64,000 nucleotides of DNA from Burkholderiales bacterium. Its GTDB lineage: Bacteria; Pseudomonadota; Gammaproteobacteria; Burkholderiales; Burkholderiaceae_E. This document shows positions 1 through 6,868 of the stretch, piece by piece. The position numbers were made by a program, and so were the translations under genes. The notes under the pieces are model-generated. The model made no database searches and had not been told where the DNA came from. It worked only from the letters and a program-made list of their open reading frames with translations. Position 1 is the stretch's first letter. Every line of letters starts with the position of its first letter. The stretch covers positions 21,041 to 85,040 of the forward strand of contig JAPLQE010000054.1 in NCBI GenBank assembly GCA_026399835.1, written 5' to 3'.

Positions 1-379
1 CTGGGAGGTCAAGGCCATCCGTGCCGGTCGCGCCCATCTCAAGGAAGCGTACGTGATCATCCGCGGCGCGGAGCTGTTCCTGCTCGGCGCCCACATCACG
101 CCCCTCACCGCGGCCTCGACCCACGTCCACGCAGATCCGACGCGCACGCGCAAGCTCCTGCTGCATGCGTCGGAGACCGCCAAGCTGATCGGCAAGGTCG
201 TGCGTGCGGGCTACACCCTGGTGCCGCTCGACCTGCACTACAAGGGCGGGCGCATCAAGCTCGAGGTGGGCCTGGCCAAGGGCAAGAAGCAGCACGACAA
301 GCGCGACGCCGAGCGCGACCGCGAGTGGCAGCGCGAAAAGCAGCGGCTGGTCAAGACCGGCACCCGCGTCTCGGGCTGA
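1..379 (+). CDS. smpB: SsrA-binding protein SmpB (5' end outside window)
   Basis: SmpB binds tmRNA (SsrA) and delivers it to stalled ribosomes for trans-translation. The visible 125 codons begin at base 2 in frame ([10 protein letters not shown]) and hold the family core, including the ExKxIRxGR stretch, '[13 protein letters not shown]' and '[20 protein letters not shown]'. They end with the basic tail '[18 protein letters not shown]', which in this family becomes helical on the ribosome. Roughly 25-30 N-terminal codons are missing at the window edge. The stop lies 28 bases before the next start, so read-through into the two-component genes is possible. Confidence 0.95.
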   Translation, partial: WEVKAIRAGRAHLKEAYVIIRGAELFLLGAHITPLTAASTHVHADPTRTRKLLLHASETAKLIGKVVRAGYTLVPLDLHYKGGRIKLEVGLAKGKKQHDKRDAERDREWQREKQRLVKTGTRVSG

Positions 380-407
380 AGGTGCGCGGCGGGCCGCGGG
401 CGCATCG

Positions 408-1097
408 ATGAGGGTCCTGCTGGTCGAGGACGACGATGCGCTCGCCGAGGGCCTGATCGCCGGACTGCGCGCGCTGGGCGTCGCCGCCGATCGCGTCGAC
501 CGGGGCCCGAGTGCCGACACCGCGCTCGGGCTGGCCCCCTACGACGCGATCGTCCTGGACCTCGGGCTGCCGGAGGGCGACGGTACGGTCTGGCTCGCCC
601 GCTGGCGGGATCGCGGCGACCGGGTACCGGTGCTCATCCTGACCGCCCGCGACGCGGTCGACAGCCGCATCGGCGGGCTCGATGCCGGCGCGGACGACTA
701 CCTGGTCAAGCCGATCGCCGTCGAGGAACTCGCGGCGCGGCTGCGTGCGGTGGTCCGGCGGGTGCGCGGCCGCCCCGAGCCCGTGTGGAAACACGGTGCG
801 CTCGACTATCGGCCGGACACCCGCAGCGCGAGCTGGCAGGGTCGAGCCGTCGATCTCACCCCGCGCGAGGCCGCGCTGCTCGAGGTGCTGCTCGCGCATC
901 CCAACCGGATCCTGTCGAAGGCCGCGCTGCTCGAGAAGCTCTACGACTGGGAGCGCGAGCTCGACAGCAATGCGCTCGAGGTGTTCGTCCACCACCTGCG
1001 GCGCAAGATCGACCCGGCCATCGTTCGGACCGTCCGTGGCGTCGGCTACGCGCTCGGTTCACCCGACGCGCTGCGGCCCGCGGACGGCCCGCCATGA
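408..1097 (+). CDS. OmpR/PhoB-class response regulator (QseB/PmrA/TctD-like)
   Basis: A DNA-binding response regulator of 229 residues. The receiver domain (about 1-115) has acidic residues D8/D9, the phospho-acceptor D51 in 'IVLDLGLP', T79 in 'LTA' and K101 in 'YLVKP'. The C-terminal winged-helix domain (about 125-220) carries 'LTPREAALLEVLLAHPNRILSK' signatures and the terminal 'TVRGVGYAL' wing. The ATG was chosen because the receiver fold begins there with MRVLLVEDD. Its stop overlaps the kinase start by 4 bases (ATGA), so the pair is co-translated. The subfamily looks like QseB/PmrA, but the true regulon cannot be told from sequence. The repeat at 6758-6774 is a candidate target. Confidence 0.93.
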   Translation: MRVLLVEDDDALAEGLIAGLRALGVAADRVDRGPSADTALGLAPYDAIVLDLGLPEGDGTVWLARWRDRGDRVPVLILTARDAVDSRIGGLDAGADDYLVKPIAVEELAARLRAVVRRVRGRPEPVWKHGALDYRPDTRSASWQGRAVDLTPREAALLEVLLAHPNRILSKAALLEKLYDWERELDSNALEVFVHHLRRKIDPAIVRTVRGVGYALGSPDALRPADGPP

Positions 1098-2452
1098 CCC
1101 TGCAGCGCAGGCTGCTCCTCTACATCGCGCTGATGGCACCGCTGGTGTGGGCGGTCGCGGCCGGCGCCGCCTGGTGGCGGACTCAGCACGAGATCGACGA
1201 GCTGTACGACACCGAGCTGGTCCGGCTGTCGCGACAGGTGCTGTCGCTGCTGCCACCGACCATCGAGGCGACCGACCTGCCCGCCAAGGCGCCGGGCGGC
1301 GACGCGCTGGATCCAGCCGGTGGGGCGGCCGAGCTCCAGACGATGTCGGTCGCGGTCTGGATCGGCGATCGCCGGGTGCTCTCCGACACGGAGGGGGCGT
1401 CACTGCCGTGGGGGGACGGCGCCGACGGGTTCGTCGACATGCCGATCGACGGCCGCAGGTGGCGGGTCTACTACCTGCGCGACCCGACCGGCGGGCTGAG
1501 GCGTGTCGCGGTCGGGCAGGACCTCGCCGAACGGGCCGAACTGGCCGAAGGGCTGCTGCTTTCCCAGATGCTCCCGTGGCTCGCCGTGCTGCCGCTGCTG
1601 CTGGTGGCGCTGGCGTTCTCGGTGCGGCGGGCGCTCGCGCCGCTGCGGTCGATCTCGCACGCGCTGGAGCGCCGTGACGCCAACGATCTCACGCCGATCG
1701 GCAGCGCCGGAGTGCCGGCCGACCTGGTCGCGCTGGTGGGCTCCATCGACCGGCTCCTGCTGCGCGTCGACGACGCGATCCGGCAGGAACGACGCTTCAC
1801 CGCGGATGCGGCCCACGAGTTGCGCACGCCGATCGCGACAGCCCGGGCCCACTGGGATGCGCTGCGCCTCTCCAGCCATGCAGCCGATCGCGAGCGGGCG
1901 GTCGCGGGCGTCTCCGGCGGTCTGCAGCGCCTGGCCCACCTGGTGTCCCAGATGCTCGCGATGGCCCGCGCCGACGCGTCAAGCGGTCTGCGGCACGACC
2001 CGATCGACTGGCAATCGGTCATCGGACAGGCGCTGGAAGACGCCCTTCCGGTGATCGAGGCACATGACACGCAGGTGGACGTCGACTGGCCCGATGCCGG
2101 CGTCGAGCCGATGCCGATGGCGGGTGACGCGGGGCTGCTCGCCTCGATGCTTCGCAACCTGGTGGACAACGCTGCGCGCTACGGACGGCCGGGCGGTCAC
2201 GTCTGCATCCAGGTCGCCGCCGACCGCATCGTGGTCGAGGACGAGGGCCCCGGGCTCGACGAGGCGACCCGGGCCCATCTCGGCGAGCGTTTCCACCGGT
2301 CGGCCGGATCCAGGCATCCGGGCAGCGGACTCGGTGTCTCGATCGCGACCCGCGTCTGCGCGCTGCACGGACTGGACATCCGCTTCGAGAATCGGACGGG
2401 GCCGTCCGGCAACGAGGGCCTGCGGGTCACGGTGCTGCGGGCCCGCGCCTGA
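1094..2452 (+). CDS. Sensor histidine kinase, partner of the upstream regulator
   Basis: An inner-membrane sensor kinase of 452 residues. It has two transmembrane helices (about 8-28 and 157-177) flanking a periplasmic domain of roughly 125 residues, like the TctE/QseC group. A short linker follows, then the dimerisation/phospho-acceptor helix with H241 in 'DAAHELRTPIA'. The catalytic domain shows N359 in 'NLVDNAARYG', the G1 box 'EDEGPGLD' (383-389) and the G2 box 'GSGLGVSIA' (410-418). All key residues are present. Its end lies only 10 bases from the end of the convergent operon on the other strand, with no terminator between them. The signal it senses is unknown. Confidence 0.93.
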   Translation: MTLQRRLLLYIALMAPLVWAVAAGAAWWRTQHEIDELYDTELVRLSRQVLSLLPPTIEATDLPAKAPGGDALDPAGGAAELQTMSVAVWIGDRRVLSDTEGASLPWGDGADGFVDMPIDGRRWRVYYLRDPTGGLRRVAVGQDLAERAELAEGLLLSQMLPWLAVLPLLLVALAFSVRRALAPLRSISHALERRDANDLTPIGSAGVPADLVALVGSIDRLLLRVDDAIRQERRFTADAAHELRTPIATARAHWDALRLSSHAADRERAVAGVSGGLQRLAHLVSQMLAMARADASSGLRHDPIDWQSVIGQALEDALPVIEAHDTQVDVDWPDAGVEPMPMAGDAGLLASMLRNLVDNAARYGRPGGHVCIQVAADRIVVEDEGPGLDEATRAHLGERFHRSAGSRHPGSGLGVSIATRVCALHGLDIRFENRTGPSGNEGLRVTVLRARA

Positions 2453-2462
2453 GCCCGGCCGA

Positions 2463-3119
2463 TCAGCGGGCCTGGGCGCGTACCCGATCGAGCAGTCCGC
2501 GGACCTCGTCGCGTCGGCCGGCATCCGCGAGCTCGCGTCCGGCGCGGGGCGCTGCCTGGAGCGCACGCTCGAGGTAGGGAATCGCCTCCTGAGGGCGGCC
2601 GGCCTCGACGAGGAAGTCGCCGAAGAAGTAGTTCGGATCGATGCCCTTGGGGTTGATCGCCAGGGCCTGCTGCAGCAGCTGCTGCGCGCGCGCCTTGTCG
2701 CCGAACCCGATCGGCCAGGCGGGGACCTTGTAGTAGAGCACGCCGAGGCTGTTCAGCGCCGAGCCCTCGAGCGCCTCGGGCCGGATCTTCAGGGCGGTCT
2801 CGTACAGCCCGCGTGCCTGCTTGGCGAGCGAGAGCGCGCCCAGCCCGCCCTTCGCACCCGCCCAGGAACTGACGACGATGCCTTCCCAGATCAGCGGCTC
2901 GGCACGCCCGGGATAGGCCGCACTCGCCTGGCGGGCCCGCGTCGCCAGGGCTTCGTAGCGATCGGAACGCTGTGCGGGCGGGACCTTGTAGGCGATGGTC
3001 TCCCACTCGCGCTGCAGCTCGGCGACGGTGTCGTCGATCGGCGCGGCCTGCGAGGCGGTCGCGGCGAGCGCGAGCGCGAGGGCGGCGCCCAGTGGACGGA
3101 GGCTGAATCGGCGGTTCAT
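2463..3119 (-). CDS. Exported TPR-type protein, last gene of the hemolysin-family operon
   Basis: A 218-residue protein of unknown function. A signal peptide is clear (basic MNRRF, hydrophobic stretch, cleavage after about residue 25, 'ASQA|APID'), so it should be periplasmic. There is no lipobox cysteine. The rest is helical with TPR-like units ('SLAKQARGLYETALKIRPEA', 'RAQQLLQQALAINP', 'EAIPYLERALQAAP') and the stretch 'LYYKVPAWPIGFGD', reminiscent of TPR proteins linked to TRAP transporters (TatT group). Its ATG overlaps the SDR stop by 4 bases, tying it to the cassette. A scaffold or carrier for a product or envelope enzyme is plausible, but this is inference. Confidence 0.75.
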   Translation of the reverse strand: MNRRFSLRPLGAALALALAATASQAAPIDDTVAELQREWETIAYKVPPAQRSDRYEALATRARQASAAYPGRAEPLIWEGIVVSSWAGAKGGLGALSLAKQARGLYETALKIRPEALEGSALNSLGVLYYKVPAWPIGFGDKARAQQLLQQALAINPKGIDPNYFFGDFLVEAGRPQEAIPYLERALQAAPRAGRELADAGRRDEVRGLLDRVRAQAR

Positions 3120-3943
3120 TCGTGGGTCTCCAGGGGGGTCGGGGTCGGAAGCACCGGCGCTGTCCGGTCGGCGCGCAACGCGGCCCGGTGCGCACCGAAC
3201 GCGCCGTCCAGCCAGGTGGGCACCAGTCCGTTGAGACGGACTGCGAGCGACTCGGGGAAGCCGAGGAACCGCTCAGCGGGGCCGCCGTCGAGCATCGCGA
3301 CGGCCGCGGCAGCGACCCGTTCGGGCGGATCGCTCCGTGTGCCGGTCGCACGGTTGTAGGCATCGACTCGGGCGTCGTTGAACGCGGTGCGTGTCGCTCG
3401 CGGTGCGAGGTGCAGGACCCGCACCGGTCCGCCGGACAGTTCGCGTCGCAGCGCCTCGCTGAACCCACGCAGGCCGAACTTCGCCGCGCCGTAGACGCTG
3501 AAGCCCGGGAGGCCGAGGCGTCCGAGCGTCGAGCCGACGTTCAGGACGGTCGCCCGCCGATGCAGGCGCAGGACCGGCAGCAGCGCGCGGGTCAGCAGCA
3601 TCGGTGCGACCAGGTCGGTGGCGATCACCGCCTCGACATGGGCGTCGTCGAGCGTCTCGATGGGACCGAAGCTGGGGATCGCTGCGTTGTTCACCAGCGT
3701 GTCGCAGCGCCGCTCCGTGGCCGCCCGAACGATCGCCGCGCGCCCCTCGGCGCGCGTGATGTCGACGGCCAGGGCCTCGACCGAGCCGGGCGCCGCGCCC
3801 TGACCGAGCTGGCGAGCGAGCAGTCCGAGCTCGTCCGCCGAGCGGGACACCAGCACCACCCGATCGCCTCGGGCGATCAGCGCACGGGCGATCGCGCGCC
3901 CGATGCCGCCGGTCGCGCCGGTCAGGATGACGGAGGCGCTCAC
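3116..3943 (-). CDS. Short-chain dehydrogenase/reductase (SDR)
   Basis: A 275-residue NAD(P)-dependent oxidoreductase of the classical SDR type. The cofactor-binding motif TGATGGIG is at 8-15, 'DITR' at 61-64, the NNAA motif at 85-88, the catalytic Ser in 'NVGST' (S138) and Y151xxxK155 in 'YGAAKFG'. R32-S-R35-like basic residues after the second strand ('LVSRSADE') suggest NADPH preference, which is an inference. The C-terminal 60 residues are proline-rich and may touch the membrane or a partner. It overlaps both neighbours by 4 bases, so it is made together with the diiron enzyme upstream and the exported protein downstream. The substrate is unknown, perhaps an aldehyde or ketone made by the cassette. 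Confidence 0.9.
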   Translation of the reverse strand: MSASVILTGATGGIGRAIARALIARGDRVVLVSRSADELGLLARQLGQGAAPGSVEALAVDITRAEGRAAIVRAATERRCDTLVNNAAIPSFGPIETLDDAHVEAVIATDLVAPMLLTRALLPVLRLHRRATVLNVGSTLGRLGLPGFSVYGAAKFGLRGFSEALRRELSGGPVRVLHLAPRATRTAFNDARVDAYNRATGTRSDPPERVAAAAVAMLDGGPAERFLGFPESLAVRLNGLVPTWLDGAFGAHRAALRADRTAPVLPTPTPLETHE

Positions 3944-4623
3944 GCGGCCACCCGCTCGTCGACAAACGTGTCGACCGGTCGCGGCAGCCCGCGGAACACG
4001 TCGGCATAGAGGCGATAGAACATCCGGGCCGCATGGACGATCGCCGCCTGGTCGTCAGGATCTTCGAGGGCGTTGACGAGGTCGGCGTAGTGCGCGGTGT
4101 GCTCGACGTCGAGCGTGCCGTGCGAGCGAAGGTAGGTGAACGCGCCGTCCGGCAGTCCGAGGCCGGACTGGATGCGGTCGGCGGCGGCCAGGGCGAGCGC
4201 GACGCTGGTGCCCTCGAGCACGTGGACCATGCCGAGGTAGCCGACGGGGTTTCGGCGCGCGACGGTGTCGTACGCATAGGCCACCATCACCTCGGTCGCA
4301 GGCGACGAGGGCAGCCTGCGCAGGGCCTCGACGTCGGCACCGCAGGCGCGCAGGTCGTCGAGGATCCAATCGTCGTGCCCGATCTCCTCGGCGACGTATT
4401 CGTCGAAGTCTGCGCGCATCCAGTCGAGGCGCGCGGGCAGCGCGTCACGCGACGCCTGCAGCAGCGGCACGGTGTGACGCACGTGATGCCAGGCCTCCAC
4501 GAGGAAGGCGCGGTAGCTCGGCACGGACACCTGGCCGCGCATCACGTCCTGGATGATCGGCAGGGTATGAAGCGCGGCGCGCTCGGTGGCCGTTTCGGCC
4601 AGCAGACGTTCATGAAACGACAT
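3940..4623 (-). CDS. Heme-oxygenase-like diiron enzyme (TenA-like / iron-containing redox enzyme family)
   Basis: A 227-residue all-helical protein of the heme-oxygenase-like fold, often labelled TenA-like or 'iron-containing redox enzyme'. Candidate metal ligands follow the pattern of HDO enzymes such as UndA, SznF and BesC: H46/H47 ('AWHHVRHT'), E80-x2-H83 ('EEIGHDDW'), E137 ('VLEGTS') and D172/H175 with H178 ('DVEHTAHY'). Thiaminase TenA itself uses a catalytic Cys. The only cysteine here is C94, in a different context, which argues against thiamine salvage. It overlaps the adenylating enzyme by 14 bases. Known relatives perform N-oxygenation, desaturation or oxidative C-C cleavage of fatty or amino acids. 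The reaction here is unknown. Confidence 0.8.
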   Translation of the reverse strand: MSFHERLLAETATERAALHTLPIIQDVMRGQVSVPSYRAFLVEAWHHVRHTVPLLQASRDALPARLDWMRADFDEYVAEEIGHDDWILDDLRACGADVEALRRLPSSPATEVMVAYAYDTVARRNPVGYLGMVHVLEGTSVALALAAADRIQSGLGLPDGAFTYLRSHGTLDVEHTAHYADLVNALEDPDDQAAIVHAARMFYRLYADVFRGLPRPVDTFVDERVAA

Positions 4624-6097
4624 CGTCGGTGCTCCTGTCGTAGGCGGCCGCGATCGCGGCCCGATGCAAGGATTCGATCGCGCCGCGCAGCGGACGACCG
4701 TTCGGAGTGGCGGTGCCGGATGTCGGGTCGAAGCGATGCTCGGCCCGTACCCAGCGGCGTACGCGCGCGTAGTCGGGGAGCGTCGCGTTGGCCCGTGCGA
4801 GGGCCTGTGTGAACGCGGCCGCGCATTCGTCGTCCGGTGCGTCCGGCCGTGTCGGCCAGAGCACCGCGAGCAGCTCGGGGCGGGCGTCGCCGAAGACCAC
4901 GGCCTGCGCGATGGCCGGCTGCGACTGCAGTGCGGTCTCCACCCATTCGGGCGACACGTTGCGACCGAAGGCCGTGATCAGCAGATTGCCGCGGCGGCCG
5001 CAGAGGTGCAGGAAGCCGTCCTCGTCGAGTCGACCCAGGTCGCCGGTGGCCCACCAGCCGATGGGCGCGGAGTCGGGGACGCCGAGGTAGCCGAGCATCG
5101 GCGCACCCAGGACCTCCACCTCCCCGCCCGCTCCGATCCGCACCGAGGCATGGGGCAGCGGGCGTCCGGCGCTCCCCGGCCGGTCGGCGCCCGGAAGGTT
5201 GAGCGTCTGGACCGAGCCGCACTCCGTCAGGCCGTAGCCCTCGTAGGCGGCGAGCCCCGTGGCGCGCGCCGCGGCGATCGTGGCGGCACCGACCGCCGCA
5301 CCGCCCACGGCCACCAGGCGCGGCCCCGGGAGCGCTCCCCCGGCGGCGGCACGGACGCCGGCCCAGGCGCGAAGCATCTGCGGGAGGACGATGACCGAGT
5401 CGGCCTGCCACGTCGCGACGGCGCTCTGGAGCATTCGCGGATCGAAGCGGGAGGAGCCCTGGAGTCCGACCGTGGCCAGCGCAGGCAGTGCGATGGCGGC
5501 CCCCGCGACGAGGGGTGCGTACAGCCCGGCGATGTTCTCGAGCAGGACCGGTAGCGGCAGCACCGCGAGATGACGCTGGATGCCGATCGGAGCGAGCGCA
5601 CTTGCCACGCCCTCGGCCACGCGGGCGAGCGCGGCTCCGGACAGGCAGGCCCCCTTGGGTCGGCCGGTGCTGCCCGACGTGAAGCTCACCTTGACCGTGC
5701 CGGGCGGCATGGCGACGGGCGTGGCATCGATCCGCACCAGCCGCAGGCCGGTACCGGCCCAGGGGGTGCCCATGCCTGCGCTCCCCGCCGCACCGTCGAT
5801 GGAGGCGATCGCGTCGACGCCGGCGGCGGCCAGGACGTGCGCGACCTGCTCGTCGGTGAAGAACGACGGCAGCGGCACGTGGACGACGCCTGCGTGCCAG
5901 GCGGCAAGGTCCGCGACAGCCCAGTCGGGGCCGTTGTCGGCGAGGGTCGCGAGCACCCGCACGCCGTGTCCGTGCAGTGCGCCGGCGGCCTGGCGAACCA
6001 GCGCTGCGAGTTCGCCGGCAGTCAGCCGAGTGCCGTGGGCCAGCAGCGCGTCACGGGCCGGATCACCGCGCAGCAGCCAGTCGATCGGCGCGCTCAT
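4610..6097 (-). CDS. AMP-binding acyl/aryl-acid adenylating enzyme (ANL family)
   Basis: A 495-residue ligase that should activate a carboxylic acid as its acyl-adenylate. Motifs in order are the P-loop 'SFTSGSTGRPKG' (138-149), A5 'YGLTECG' (288-294), A7 'TGDLG' (351-355) and the hinge 'GRRGNLLITAFGRNVSPE' (367-384). At the A10 position, where most relatives have a lysine (xGKxxR), this protein reads 'NGRPLR' with R468. It is shorter than typical acyl-CoA synthetases (about 540-560). It overlaps the hemolysin-family gene (4 bases) and the diiron gene (14 bases). CoA ligation, transfer to a carrier, or direct hand-over of the adenylate to the GNAT-like partner are all possible. No carrier protein gene is nearby. 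Confidence 0.9.
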   Translation of the reverse strand: MSAPIDWLLRGDPARDALLAHGTRLTAGELAALVRQAAGALHGHGVRVLATLADNGPDWAVADLAAWHAGVVHVPLPSFFTDEQVAHVLAAAGVDAIASIDGAAGSAGMGTPWAGTGLRLVRIDATPVAMPPGTVKVSFTSGSTGRPKGACLSGAALARVAEGVASALAPIGIQRHLAVLPLPVLLENIAGLYAPLVAGAAIALPALATVGLQGSSRFDPRMLQSAVATWQADSVIVLPQMLRAWAGVRAAAGGALPGPRLVAVGGAAVGAATIAAARATGLAAYEGYGLTECGSVQTLNLPGADRPGSAGRPLPHASVRIGAGGEVEVLGAPMLGYLGVPDSAPIGWWATGDLGRLDEDGFLHLCGRRGNLLITAFGRNVSPEWVETALQSQPAIAQAVVFGDARPELLAVLWPTRPDAPDDECAAAFTQALARANATLPDYARVRRWVRAEHRFDPTSGTATPNGRPLRGAIESLHRAAIAAAYDRSTDDVVS

Positions 6098-6735
6098 CGC
6101 AGTCCGCCCGGGGCGACGCGTGCGAGATTGCTCGCCAGCTCGCCGGCGACGACGCTCGCGCCGCGTTCGTAGTAATTGCCCCAGGCGCTGGCATGCGGCC
6201 CGGCTGCCTTCGCGGTGGCATGCCCGAGTTCCAGCACCTCGACGCCCATCCGCTCGAACGTAGCGCGCACCCCCGGGGTGGCGGTGCTGGCGACCCAGTC
6301 GTAGCCAAGCGAAGCGAGGTAGGTGCCGAGTCGGGCCATCAGCCTCACGCCCTGTCCGGCCCGCGTCGCCGACAGGTGACCGACCTCGACGATCCGGCTG
6401 CGCGACGGACCGGGGCGGCCGAGACGATCGACGATCAGACGCTCGATCGGCGCGGCGAGGTAGCGCTCGAGGTACAGGGGCCCCTGCGCGGGTCGCCAGC
6501 CTGCCGCCGCGACGATCTCGCCGTCGACGACGATGCTGACCAGCTGGGGCGCCCAGCTCGGGACGCTCGCGCCGTACCGTTCGGCATACACGCGGCCGAC
6601 GAAGCGTTCGACGGCCGCCCGGTCGGGATCGCCGACGGGGTGATGGCGCAGTCGCGCCCCGGGCGCCACCGCCCGGACGGCGCGGACCCGGGGGAAGGCG
6701 ATGCGTTCGGTGGGGCGCAGCGGTAGGGAGTGCAT
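6094..6735 (-). CDS. Thermostable hemolysin family protein (GNAT-like), first gene of the operon
   Basis: A 213-residue protein with the signature blocks of the T_hemolysin family: 'AAAGWRPAQGPLYLERYL' (76-93), 'RIVEVGHLSA' (114-123) and 'WGNYYERGASVVAGEL' (185-200). The family is named after Vibrio delta-VPH, but the layout (a glycine after 'EVG', an Arg-rich turn 'RAGQGVRL') resembles acyltransferases of the GNAT/autoinducer-synthase type. It has no signal peptide or membrane segment. The ATG gives about 22 residues before the conserved region. A GTG at 6669 would remove them and leave room for a leader. It overlaps the ANL gene by 4 bases. Enzymatic acyl or aminoacyl transfer is inferred, while toxin activity is doubtful. 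Confidence 0.85.
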   Translation of the reverse strand: MHSLPLRPTERIAFPRVRAVRAVAPGARLRHHPVGDPDRAAVERFVGRVYAERYGASVPSWAPQLVSIVVDGEIVAAAGWRPAQGPLYLERYLAAPIERLIVDRLGRPGPSRSRIVEVGHLSATRAGQGVRLMARLGTYLASLGYDWVASTATPGVRATFERMGVEVLELGHATAKAAGPHASAWGNYYERGASVVAGELASNLARVAPGGLR

Positions 6736-6757
6736 GGCCCCATGCTCGCCGGCTCGC

Positions 6758-6774
6758 CTTAACGCTCCCTTAAC
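6758..6774 (-). promoter_or_regulatory. Direct repeat CTTAAC-N5-CTTAAC, candidate OmpR/PmrA-class operator
   Basis: Two identical hexamers 11 bases apart (one helical turn) lie 23 bases upstream of the first ATG of the hemolysin-family operon. On the operon strand they read GTTAAG-N5-GTTAAG. Half-sites of this length and spacing are typical of OmpR-class regulators, and the PmrA box (YTTAAK-N5-YTTAAK) differs by one base per half-site. TTAA is rare in such GC-rich DNA. Binding by the regulator encoded at the other end of the operon is inference. Confidence 0.5.
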
Positions 6775-6868
6775 GCGCCCGAACCGCCGATCGGCCGCCC
6801 GGCCCGCTGACCGGGGCGGGACGCGGCAGGTCGGCCAGCGGCCGGGTCAGCGCGCCCTCCCCGGTCGC

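Noticed and set aside
3940..4623. Thiaminase II (TenA) or transcriptional regulator
   Set aside because: The catalytic Cys is absent, there are no thiamine genes nearby, and there is no DNA-binding domain. The ligand pattern fits a diiron enzyme.
6094..6735. Acyl-homoserine lactone synthase
   Set aside because: Only distant similarity in layout. LuxI signature residues are not present and no LuxR gene is nearby.
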